A model generated the notes under the pieces. It searched no databases, was not told the DNA's origin, and was given only the letters and a program-made list of their open reading frames with translations. A DNA stretch of 64,000 nt from CBDDLD01 sp965230605. GTDB lineage: Bacteria > Bacteroidota > Bacteroidia > Flavobacteriales > Flavobacteriaceae. The stretch is from the NCBI GenBank assembly GCA_965230605.1, contig CBDDLD010000004.1, positions 2,852,001 to 2,916,000 on the forward strand. The letters run 5' to 3'. The translations under genes and the position numbers were made by a program. Shown here piece after piece: positions 43,536 to 52,100 of this stretch (position 1 is the first letter of the stretch; the number at the start of each line of letters is the position of its first letter).

Positions 43536-43543
43536 TAAGTTTG
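43536..43543 (+). promoter_or_regulatory. Possible -7 box for the MBL hydrolase gene
   Basis: TAAGTTTG matches TAnnTTTG and lies 41 bases before the start codon. A second match on this strand (TACTTTTG at 43483-43490) also exists. Neither has a TTG at the right distance. Confidence 0.28.
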
Positions 43544-43584
43544 TTTATTTTTATATGACCAATGCATTTTAAACTTTACATATT

Positions 43585-44466
43585 ATGAGATCTACACTAT
43601 TCCTTGTAGCCCTATTTCTTTCATTTTTTACAAGTAATGCACAACGTTTTAAAGACGTAATCATTAAAACCACAAAACTAGCAGATCATGTATACATGTT
43701 AGAAGGTGCTGGAGGTAACATTGGTGTTTCTGTTGGAGAAGACGGTGTTTTTGTTATAGATGATCAATTTGCTCCACTTTCAAATAAAATACTAACTGCA
43801 ATAAAAGCTTTAAGCGATAAACCGCTTCGATTTGTTGTGAATACACACTGGCATGGTGATCATACCGGTGGTAATGCTAATATGGCCAATGAAGGTGCAA
43901 CGATTATAGCTCATGATAATGTAAGAACGCGTTTGTTACAACCACGCAGAGACGGTTCTAATAATCCTAAAGAAGCATTGCCTGTCATTACTTTTAATGA
44001 TAAGCTTAATATAAACATTAATGGTGAGCAAGTGGCTATTTTTCATGTAGATAATGCACATACTGATGGGGATGCGTTATTATACTTTTCGGACAGTAAT
44101 GTTTTACATACAGGGGACACCTATTTTAGTGGCAAGTATCCATTTATTGATTTAAATTCAGGAGGAACCGTTAATGGCTACATTGAGGCCGCTAAGCGTG
44201 GACTCATGGTCATTGATGATAACACAAAAATTATTCCTGGGCATGGCGGAGTTTCTGACAAGGCTGAATACAAGTCTTATTTAAAAATGTTAGAAACTCT
44301 TAAAGCTAATATCAGTAAAGCTATAAAAGATGGAAAGACTGAAGAGGAAGTAAAAAACGATTCGAGTTTAACCAAAGCTTATGATGACTTAGATTACGGT
44401 ACTGGCTATATCAAAAGCGAGGTGATTAGAGTTACGTTCTACAGAAGCCTGAAACCTTCTAATTAA
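43585..44466 (+). CDS. Secreted MBL-fold metallo-hydrolase
   Basis: The 293-residue protein has a signal peptide (to about SNAQ, residue 20) and a complete metallo-beta-lactamase-fold metal site: THWHGDH (His88, His90, Asp92, His93), His in VDNAHTDGD, and HTGDTYF and PGHGG downstream. It could cleave an ester, lactam or thioester in the periplasm. The sequence is closer to the broad periplasmic MBL family than to a proven beta-lactamase, so resistance should not be assumed. It ends two bases from the convergent RemB-like gene. Confidence 0.88.
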   Translation: MRSTLFLVALFLSFFTSNAQRFKDVIIKTTKLADHVYMLEGAGGNIGVSVGEDGVFVIDDQFAPLSNKILTAIKALSDKPLRFVVNTHWHGDHTGGNANMANEGATIIAHDNVRTRLLQPRRDGSNNPKEALPVITFNDKLNININGEQVAIFHVDNAHTDGDALLYFSDSNVLHTGDTYFSGKYPFIDLNSGGTVNGYIEAAKRGLMVIDDNTKIIPGHGGVSDKAEYKSYLKMLETLKANISKAIKDGKTEEEVKNDSSLTKAYDDLDYGTGYIKSEVIRVTFYRSLKPSN

Positions 44467-44468
44467 GA

Positions 44469-46571
44469 CTAAAAATCGAAATACCAGTTAAATAAATCTG
44501 TACGTAATCCCAAATTAAACCATACTGTATTGCTACTCATGGTCGTTGGTGTGGCAGCTGTTGGATCAAAGTTTCTAAAACTGATATTGGTAAAGAGTTT
44601 TAAATTACTCACCGGGTTTATAATATAACCTGCCTGTAATTCTCCATGAAATACTGTAGTTTTATTTCCTTGACCGATGGTAATCCCTGTATCTGATACA
44701 CGATCGTTCTCTGTTCTAAATATATCACCCCCATAATTAAAACTGTCTTCGTCGGTATTAAAATCGAAGCCTCGTTCTCCTATAATAACCTTAGCATCTG
44801 CAAACCAGCGTTTGTAATTATACCTTCCTATTAATACAAACTCTCTAAAATTAGCACCCCATAGATGCGCCATAGATTGATTGTTATGAGCATAATTTAA
44901 AATAATCGTATTGTGCGAGTAGGTATATGGTCTCACTTGATTATACTCAGCTTGAAGTAATAAATTTTCAACATTGAATGCATTGTAATACTTAGCACCT
45001 AGCTGAAATCCAAATTTATTTTTCCAACTTTTATTCCCTGCTTTAACATCACTTAATGAAAACTCATCTAAAATAAATTGTCCATAGATATTCACCTTGT
45101 GATTCCATTTATATTTCCCGGATAGTCCTATTATTGCATTACCTGCGCCTTGACCGGTTTCAAACTCAATAGCTCTAAAGAAAATAAGCGGATTAAGGTA
45201 ATTAATATCAAAGCCTCTGTCATTTGTATCTGCCCACATTACGGCTTCAAATAAACCAATATTTAAGCGCTTAGATACGTTCCAGCTTAGATAATGATTG
45301 GCCATATATTTTGTTAAAAACGCACCATCTTCAATAACCTCATCTCTGACATCTTTTAACCACATCCATGTGCTTGTATACTTAATCTTCCAAAATTTAA
45401 AGTTGGTTTTCAAAAACGGGTATGGGCTTGTAACATCACTTTGTAAAAGCGATCTGTAACCATCACCTATAAAGTTTTTTCCATGACCAAATTGAATATT
45501 AACAAACTTAGCCGGAGTGTAGGATAAATAGGCTTCAGCCACAGGATAATCGTATGCATCATCTTTAAAGCGTTTAGCGATACCTCTTCCTGGAATAATA
45601 GCTGGGTCTGGACCAGATGCTCTAATACTCTCTGCAAATTGATTAAAGTATTGTGCAAATCTACCTTGGCTTTCATATACTGAGGCTGTGAAGTTAAATT
45701 TCTTACCCAAGCCTCCTTGCACAAAAATACCCCTAGTATTGTTGAATGTAGAATTAAAGTCAGCTTCTGTATCTTTTCCTACCTGAAGGTCAAAAATAGG
45801 ATCTATAACAAACCAGTAGTCCTTACCTTGCACTTCTACCATGTGCTCATTCCATAATTTTCTTCCCCACCAGCTTTCTTTGTCTAGCATTAACGATTGC
45901 TTTTCTTCTTCAAAATCATAATATTGAGCAACTTCATCATATAAAAAAGGCTTAGCAGCTGTGTGGCTGTTAGAACCTGGGACATTCATCTTACCATCAA
46001 AACGTGCATAGTAAGTATGAGTAAAAGGAATGTTAAGTTGGCTCTTATACTCTAGTTTCTCATAAGGAACTATGGTAGCATTTATACTGTCTATTTCATT
46101 TGAAAAAAGTGTTTCCTTTTCATCTTCCTTTACTGTAGTTTCTTCAGGGCTTACAACTTCATACTTGGGTTCTACTAATGGAATATTTATAGCTATGGAG
46201 TATTGTACAAAGGTGGCATTCCCATTATACGTTGCAGGTTGTATTTGAGGTAAAGTACTAAATACACGTTTAGCCTCTTCCTTTAAATCTTCATAAATGG
46301 CATCTACATAAATGACTTTGAACGCTCCTTCTTTATCTACTTCAAACAGTACCTGAATATCTCCCTTATAATTTTCTTCAGAGACAATACCAGGGATTTT
46401 ATAATTATCAAAAATATGTTTATCTAAAGTGTATTTAAAACACGCTTGTATACTATCTATAGATGATGATTTGCATTCGTTAAATACCGGGGGTTTTTCA
46501 TACCTAATAGATTCTTGGGCAAGGCCAGAGAAACCAACAAGTAGAATTAGCATAAAAATGAATTGCTTCAT
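44469..46571 (-). CDS. RemB-like outer membrane protein with N-terminal TonB-C-like domain
   Basis: From ATG 46571 the product has 700 residues with a signal peptide (MKQFIFMLILLVGFSGLA). Residues about 25-150 resemble the periplasmic domain of the two TonB proteins encoded upstream: PPVFNEC, a second Cys, LFEVDKEGAFKVIYV, EAKRVFSTLPQIQPATYNG. The remainder is a long beta-barrel of the Wzi/RemB-like kind (VFDLQVGKDTEADF, ending in GLRTDLFNWYFDF with terminal Phe). RemB is a gliding-related outer membrane protein in Flavobacterium johnsoniae; the assignment is by memory of the family, not by search. An upstream ATG at 46649 would destroy the signal peptide. Confidence 0.75.
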   Translation of the reverse strand: MKQFIFMLILLVGFSGLAQESIRYEKPPVFNECKSSSIDSIQACFKYTLDKHIFDNYKIPGIVSEENYKGDIQVLFEVDKEGAFKVIYVDAIYEDLKEEAKRVFSTLPQIQPATYNGNATFVQYSIAINIPLVEPKYEVVSPEETTVKEDEKETLFSNEIDSINATIVPYEKLEYKSQLNIPFTHTYYARFDGKMNVPGSNSHTAAKPFLYDEVAQYYDFEEEKQSLMLDKESWWGRKLWNEHMVEVQGKDYWFVIDPIFDLQVGKDTEADFNSTFNNTRGIFVQGGLGKKFNFTASVYESQGRFAQYFNQFAESIRASGPDPAIIPGRGIAKRFKDDAYDYPVAEAYLSYTPAKFVNIQFGHGKNFIGDGYRSLLQSDVTSPYPFLKTNFKFWKIKYTSTWMWLKDVRDEVIEDGAFLTKYMANHYLSWNVSKRLNIGLFEAVMWADTNDRGFDINYLNPLIFFRAIEFETGQGAGNAIIGLSGKYKWNHKVNIYGQFILDEFSLSDVKAGNKSWKNKFGFQLGAKYYNAFNVENLLLQAEYNQVRPYTYSHNTIILNYAHNNQSMAHLWGANFREFVLIGRYNYKRWFADAKVIIGERGFDFNTDEDSFNYGGDIFRTENDRVSDTGITIGQGNKTTVFHGELQAGYIINPVSNLKLFTNISFRNFDPTAATPTTMSSNTVWFNLGLRTDLFNWYFDF

Positions 46572-46684
46572 AAGAGAATGATCGCTTTTGGTGTTGAAAG
46601 ATACTATTTTTTCAGTGCCTAATAAAGCAGAAAAGCCGCTATTGTACAATAACGACTTATCTATTGTTTTATGATAGTAGTAGT

Positions 46685-47473
46685 TTAATCTCTTACATCG
46701 AATACAATCGGGAGATTATAAATGACATTAACTGGCTTATCACCCTGATACCCTGGTTTCATCTTTGGAATTTTATTGATGACACGCTGTGCCTCATTAT
46801 CAAGTGCTTGATGTGGCGATCTGGTTCTGATATCGATAACATTACCTTGCTTATCTATCTTGAACTGAACATAAATTTTCTGCTTTCCAGATAATCCGTT
46901 ATCTACGGCTACATCTGTATTAAACTTCTTTTGAACTAGTTTGTTGATCTTTTTAGACATACACTTTAGTTGTTCTTTTTTAGTTTGATACTTCTCACAC
47001 CCAGGAAAAACTGGTAGCGTTCCTACTCTATTAATATGAACGTTTTCTACTGGTGGCTCTGGATCTACAATATCTTCCACTTTTGCTGCAGGTTCAGGAG
47101 TTGTTGGTGGCTCAGTAATTAATGTTTCTGTTGGTTCTGTAATTAAAGGCTTGTCAGTTACTTTGAACACATCAGTAATTACTCTTTGCTTAACAACCTT
47201 CTTTTCTTGCTTAATTGGTTCTTGATAAATCTTATAATCTGTGATTGAAACTTCTACAAGGTTATCATCAACCATAGCGGTATCATCAATTTTGAATACC
47301 ACATGTTTAAATTGCATTTCAAAAAGTGCAAACGTACCTAATAAACAAAGTATCAACCCCACCTGAAAATATAAGGTGGAGTTTTTTTGTAAATTAGTAT
47401 CATGCTTTTGTGACTTTTTGACGACAGTAGTGCTCTGGCCAGCATTACTGTGACTTTCGTTTAAATTTTTCAT
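46685..47473 (-). CDS. Energy transducer TonB
   Basis: TonB transmits the proton-motive force to outer membrane receptors. The 262-residue protein has an N-terminal membrane helix (about 34-55), a Pro/Thr/Glu linker (TEPTETLITEPPTTPEPAAK) and a C-terminal domain with the flavobacterial motif LPVFPGCEKYQ, a second Cys in CMSKKI, FKIDKQGNVIDIRTRSPH and LPIVFDVRD at the end. It is the middle of three consecutive genes sharing this domain. Confidence 0.92.
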   Translation of the reverse strand: MKNLNESHSNAGQSTTVVKKSQKHDTNLQKNSTLYFQVGLILCLLGTFALFEMQFKHVVFKIDDTAMVDDNLVEVSITDYKIYQEPIKQEKKVVKQRVITDVFKVTDKPLITEPTETLITEPPTTPEPAAKVEDIVDPEPPVENVHINRVGTLPVFPGCEKYQTKKEQLKCMSKKINKLVQKKFNTDVAVDNGLSGKQKIYVQFKIDKQGNVIDIRTRSPHQALDNEAQRVINKIPKMKPGYQGDKPVNVIYNLPIVFDVRD

Positions 47474-47529
47474 AATACTTGAATTAAAATGTTAATATTA
47501 TGATAAAATCACAATAAGCATACCAAAAC

Positions 47530-47563
47530 AAAAATCCCGTCCAATTATTTGAACGGGATTTTT
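47530..47563 (-). terminator. Intrinsic terminator between the two tonB genes
   Basis: An 11-bp stem (AAAAATCCCGT 47530-47540 with ACGGGATTTTT 47553-47563) has a 12-base loop, 23 bases after the stop of the upstream tonB. T-runs on both sides would allow function in either direction. Confidence 0.75.
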
Positions 47564-47586
47564 AATTTATACTTTTTAAGTAATAT

Positions 47587-48312
47587 CTAGTCTTGTACTT
47601 GGAATAGAATTGGTAAAGAATATGGAACTGTTACTGCTTTACCACGTTGCTTACCTGGCTTCATTTTTGGTAATAAGCCAATGACACGTTTTGCTTCCTT
47701 TTCTAATCCTGGGTGTGGTGCTCTTGCTCCTACATTAACAATGTTTCCATTTTTATCAATCTTAAAGAACACACTAATACGTTGTCTTCCTGTAAGTCCT
47801 AAATCTGATGCTAAATCGGTGTTGAACTTTTTATTCACAAATTTTGCAATCTTTTCAGACATACATTTCTTTTTCTTTTCGTTTCCTTTTTTGTTTTCAC
47901 ATCCAGGGAAGATTGGCACATTCTCAATAACTGAGAAGGGTACCTCTAAATCTTCTTCTACCTCTTCAACTTCAACTTCTTCAACTTCAACAATCTCTGT
48001 ATCTTGTTCAGTTTCTGTCGATTCTATAACTGTTTCCTCTACTTCTTCTTCATCTTCAACAACTTCTATAATTTCAGGAGCTGCTGGTGGTGGAGGTGGT
48101 GGAGGTGGTGGGGTTTGTATTTGTTCTGTAATTGGAATTTCTTCGTCAAGCTCATCATCTAGATTTAACATATCCTGAGCTATATCTGACCTTTCATACG
48201 ACTTATAATTGATAGCCATATATGAAAACCCTAACATTAGCAGTAAACCTACTGCAAAGTATAGTGAACTGTTACGTCCTACATCTGATTTTGGATTCTT
48301 CTTGTGTTCCAT
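47587..48312 (-). CDS. Energy transducer TonB with acidic linker
   Basis: The 241-residue protein has an N-terminal membrane helix (about 14-32), a nine-proline run (QTPPPPPPPPPAAPE), then an unusually acidic Glu/Val-rich linker (VEEVEVEEVEEDLEVPF) rather than the classical Pro-Lys repeats, and a C-terminal TonB domain with VPIFPGCENKK, CMSEKI, FFKIDKNGNIVNVGARAPH and ILFQVQD. It is closely related to its downstream neighbour. Confidence 0.92.
   Translation of the reverse strand: MEHKKNPKSDVGRNSSLYFAVGLLLMLGFSYMAINYKSYERSDIAQDMLNLDDELDEEIPITEQIQTPPPPPPPPPAAPEIIEVVEDEEEVEETVIESTETEQDTEIVEVEEVEVEEVEEDLEVPFSVIENVPIFPGCENKKGNEKKKKCMSEKIAKFVNKKFNTDLASDLGLTGRQRISVFFKIDKNGNIVNVGARAPHPGLEKEAKRVIGLLPKMKPGKQRGKAVTVPYSLPILFQVQD
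48085..48111 (-). repeat. Nine-codon proline tract
   Basis: Nine consecutive proline codons form three imperfect copies of a nine-base unit on the plus strand. Length change by whole units would keep the tonB frame, so this is a likely length-variable linker rather than an on-off switch. Confidence 0.7.
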
Positions 48313-48368
48313 GATACATATGAATTATAATCTTGCTAAAATAACTAATAAATTGTCAATTAAACAAG

Positions 48369-48740
48369 CTATGATTTTATTTTAACTTTAGATTTAGTTA
48401 ATTTAATTGCTATGAACGTTCCAAATACAACCCCAAGACAGTTTGCTATTAAATCGTATGTGTCATAGGTCCGCATCGGATTCAATCTATGCTGAATTAC
48501 CTCAATAATTATACCATAAATTAAGGTTGAAATAAAAGCTTTTAGTATATAATTTTTTATTTGCCTATACTGTAAGGCTTTTACCCAGACTATAGCTAAA
48601 ACTAAATATGCTAAGAAATGATAGACTTTATCCTCAAAAGAAAAGCCTACCGTTGGTAGTTTTTTAATATTGATTAGACTTGCAATTGTAAGTGCAACAG
48701 TATATCCTATTGCAATGGCAAGTATGTGATTTTTACGCAC
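48369..48740 (-). CDS. VanZ family membrane protein
   Basis: The 123-residue protein has four membrane helices and the VanZ pattern (FSFEDKVYHFLAYLVLAIVW, IIEVIQHRLNPMRTYDTYD, LIANCLGVVFGTF). VanZ in enterococci lowers teicoplanin sensitivity, but the widespread chromosomal homologues, including this one, have no proven resistance role. It overlaps gcvH by eight bases, a pairing seen in other flavobacteria. Confidence 0.9.
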   Translation of the reverse strand: MRKNHILAIAIGYTVALTIASLINIKKLPTVGFSFEDKVYHFLAYLVLAIVWVKALQYRQIKNYILKAFISTLIYGIIIEVIQHRLNPMRTYDTYDLIANCLGVVFGTFIAIKLTKSKVKIKS

Positions 48741-49113
48741 CTATATGGGCTTTGTAATCGTCTGCAGATAATAATCCTTCTAGTTCTGACTCATCAGAGA
48801 ACTTCAACTTAATCATCCAACCATCTCCATAAGGATCAGAATTTACTTTTTCCGGTTCATCTTCTAAAGCTTCATTAAACTCTATGATCTCACCTGATAA
48901 TGGTAAAAATAAGTCAGAGACCGTTTTTACAGCTTCAACTGTTCCAAATACTTCTTCGATATCTAATGTTTCGTCTACAGTCTCTACTTCTACATATACA
49001 ATATCTCCTAATTCGCTTTGAGCAAAGTCAGTGATTCCTACAGTAGCTACATCTCCTTCAATCTTAACCCACTCATGATCTTTAGTGTATTTTAATTCTG
49101 ATGGTATATTCAT
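48733..49113 (-). CDS. gcvH: Glycine cleavage system H protein
   Basis: GcvH carries the lipoyl arm that shuttles the aminomethyl group between P, T and L proteins. The 126-residue protein has the lipoylation site Lys63 in GTVEAVKTVSDLFLP and the start YTKDHEWVKIEGDVATVGIT. Length is normal. P and T proteins are not in this window. It has its own promoter in the gap after sprA. Confidence 0.97.
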   Translation of the reverse strand: MNIPSELKYTKDHEWVKIEGDVATVGITDFAQSELGDIVYVEVETVDETLDIEEVFGTVEAVKTVSDLFLPLSGEIIEFNEALEDEPEKVNSDPYGDGWMIKLKFSDESELEGLLSADDYKAHIGA

Positions 49114-49141
49114 TGTTTTTTAGGATAAAAAATTAAAGTAA

Positions 49142-49172
49142 CAAATGTAATTTTTTAATTCTTTGGATTCAA
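49142..49172 (-). promoter_or_regulatory. Bacteroidota-type promoter of gcvH-vanZ
   Basis: The minus strand has TTG (49170-49172), a 20-base spacer and TACATTTG (49142-49149), 28 bases before the gcvH start. It lies just after the sprA stop. Confidence 0.65.
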
Positions 49173-49174
49173 GA

Positions 49175-52100
49175 TTAATTACCAAAATTATAGCGTAGTG
49201 TTATTCCTGATCGTATCGCAGTTTGCGGGAATGAAGTAGATATAGCATAATCTGAAAATGTGTAATCAAAATAGAATATTCCGGTCAGGTTTTTACTGAA
49301 TGCATAATCTGCATTAAACTTAATACCCCATATGGTTTGTCCTGCGGTTACCTGATTGTTTTCTAAATCTAAATATCTGATAATCGTTTTGTTGTCTCTA
49401 ACAGAGATATCTGCGCGCATGTTGAGATCACTTTTAATAACTTGCTTCGCTCCTGCCAATTGCGATCTTATTCTTAGGTCTTTGATTCTGTATCCTAATC
49501 CTAAAATATACTCTTGCCCTTGAATTTCTGTGAGAAGGTTATTATCGAAGCTTAATGACAATAATCTATCTCTCTTAATCTCAGCCAGAACTTTCACTGA
49601 ATTTTTCATTTCAAAATCTAATCGAATAAGCGGACTAAACTGCTCTTCTAGGTTTATGTTACTGTAGAGTGTTTGATTTTTAATATTCCCTGATTGATTT
49701 AGGGCACTTGGTAATTGCTGACTGTAATCTTCTCCTGGTCTTAGATCAGCTGAGTCAAAATCTAAATTAGATCTAAACTGATTTATCGTATACGTGGATC
49801 TGTAACCATGTTGTATAGAGAAGCGTCTGAAGTTCTTTCTAAACCATGGAATTTTCATTAGTCCCGTATATTTCAATGTCCAGTTTGGTATTGGGAAATC
49901 TCTAAATGCTCTTAGACTTATTTTATCTGGATTAGTTCCTTTATATGCTGATAAAAATGCCGGTAAGAGTACGCGTTGACTGTTTTTACCAAATCCTAAC
50001 GGGAAGCCTTCTGCATCAACAGCAAAATTGGTTGTACCGTAATAATCTGTAGCCAATCTGTTTGCCACCTTTAGTCGGTTGGCTCTAAAATCATCAAAAG
50101 CTGCTGATTGGTTTTCATCACTCTTACTAAATGCTGTTCCTATAATTGCTGTAGAAATAGAGAAGTCTCCAAACGTATTTCTTATCAAAGAGTTATAGGT
50201 ATCACTCAATCCATCCAAATTTGTATCCTCAGCTGTAAAGCTCTCATTTAAGCTCTCTCCAAAGGTTCTACTACCAATTAAATCGATTTTAAGATCACGT
50301 ATTGGTTCTAAATTTGCCGAATAGTCTAGAACTTGTCTTGTAACTTCTGTATACTGTTGGTTAAACTCTGGGTAAATGGTTAACCAGCCATTACGTGCAA
50401 CTTCATCTCTAATATCTCGTTGTGAACCGAAAGTATATCCAAAAGTTGGTTTAAAGGTTCCTATAAAACCTGGTGTTCTGAGATAACCAGGCAAGAAGGT
50501 TCCATTGTTCTCTTGATAATTAATTTGCACACGCTTCACCATAGTAATAAGGTCTATGAATGTATTAGCAACTTTCTTTCCTGCACTCGTTTTGTTTTGT
50601 TGCTGTTGCGGTGCACTTGGTGTTGCGGTTCTCTGTGTGGCTACACGGCGGCCTCTGGCTCTTGGTTTTGTTATCCCTAATGTTCTGTATAGGGTTTCCA
50701 TATTCAAGGTAGTATTCAGCGTGTGGGTATTAGAATTTTGAATGGTATGTCCTAAATTGAATGTCCCAATATCAGTCACAAAGTTCTCATTAAGGTCTGA
50801 GCCTTTTTGCCATTGGAAACTTCCGGTGTATGCATAATTGGCTCTTAAGAAACTTAATACAGGAATCTTATACAGCGGCAATTCATAATTGACCTGAAGC
50901 TGTTGGTTTTGAATATTCGGATCACCAAAATCAAAGAATCCATCCCATACATCTAACGTTGGATCTTGTCTTCCGTTAATATTATCGTCAATAAAGTAAT
51001 TTCTAACAATGTTACTATTAGATGCGGTGAAGTTCACACTTAATGCGTCTGTAAGGTTGTAATTGATGGCGTATTGGAAATCAAAAATATAATTTCGTCT
51101 AAACAGTTCTTCAATAGCAATATTGTCCCCTCCAAGTTCAACCTCTCTAAACTTTTGCCTACTAAACTGCCTTATGATATCGGAGTTGAACGATATATTA
51201 CTTGGCAATAGGTTGAGATTAAAATCTTTCAATATCTTCCAATACTTTCCTTTAAACAGGGAATCATTTTTCTTAAAAGGCTCTATACGCTTTGGCTCAA
51301 AGCTAAAGTTATAATTTACCCCCGCTCTTACATTTTCATCTAATGAACTTTCGATTTCAAAATCTCTATGCTCAACTTTGTTATGGGAGTAGTTTAATGT
51401 GAAATTCTCAATATCAAAGAAATCAGCTTTGGCTTCATCTGATCGCTGTTTTCTTACTCCGATAAAATTGATACTCTTTCGCTTGGTATAATTTTCATTA
51501 ACCTTCAGAATGGAGTCCCTATTAGTAGTATTGTCTAATTGAGTATCTAGCTCTATATCACGATAAAATTCATCAAATTGTGGTGTTATAATCTCTTCAC
51601 TCTGACCATAATTAAATGGTATCTGAACACCCCATTTCTTAGGTAACAATTGTCCTAAGTTAACATTAGTAACAACATCGTATTGTTTAACGTCTTCTCT
51701 GCTTCTTTCATTAGGGGTTTGTTCTAATGTACCAAACCCAATGGTGCTGCGTCTACCTGTAGCACTCACATTGGCAAAGTCAGCTAAGTTTGTATCCATA
51801 CTCATAATAGCTGCCCAACCTCCTTCATTCTCTAGTTCAGACATTCTAAGCTCGTTAAACCATACTTCTCCACAAGAATTAAGTCCGGTAGATCCTGAGT
51901 TCTTAAGCCCAACCATTAACACACGAATATCCCCAAAGTTTGGATTACCCTTAATTGCCACACGTTGTTGTCCAATCGTGTAAGGTGAAAATTCAGGAAC
52001 CGGGATATCTACTAATTGTCCATCTACAACATCATAGAATGTAGGGTCATCATTAGATAATGTCTGATCAAAAATTCCTTTAGACTTAATTTGTTGTAGG

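Noticed and set aside
43585..44466. Metallo-beta-lactamase resistance gene
   Set aside because: The metal site is complete, but the fold is shared by many hydrolases and nothing in the sequence or context marks it as a true beta-lactamase.
46640..46651. 12-base palindrome TATTGTACAATA before the RemB-like gene
   Set aside because: Short AT-rich palindromes are expected by chance in such DNA; no second copy or promoter is near to support an operator.
47681..48178. Plus-strand frame of 165 codons opposite tonB
   Set aside because: It is the complement of the acidic linker and proline run (Ser and Gly runs) and has no independent support.
48369..48740. VanZ homologue as a glycopeptide resistance gene
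   Set aside because: No other van genes are present, and the gene is coupled to gcvH as a core chromosomal gene.
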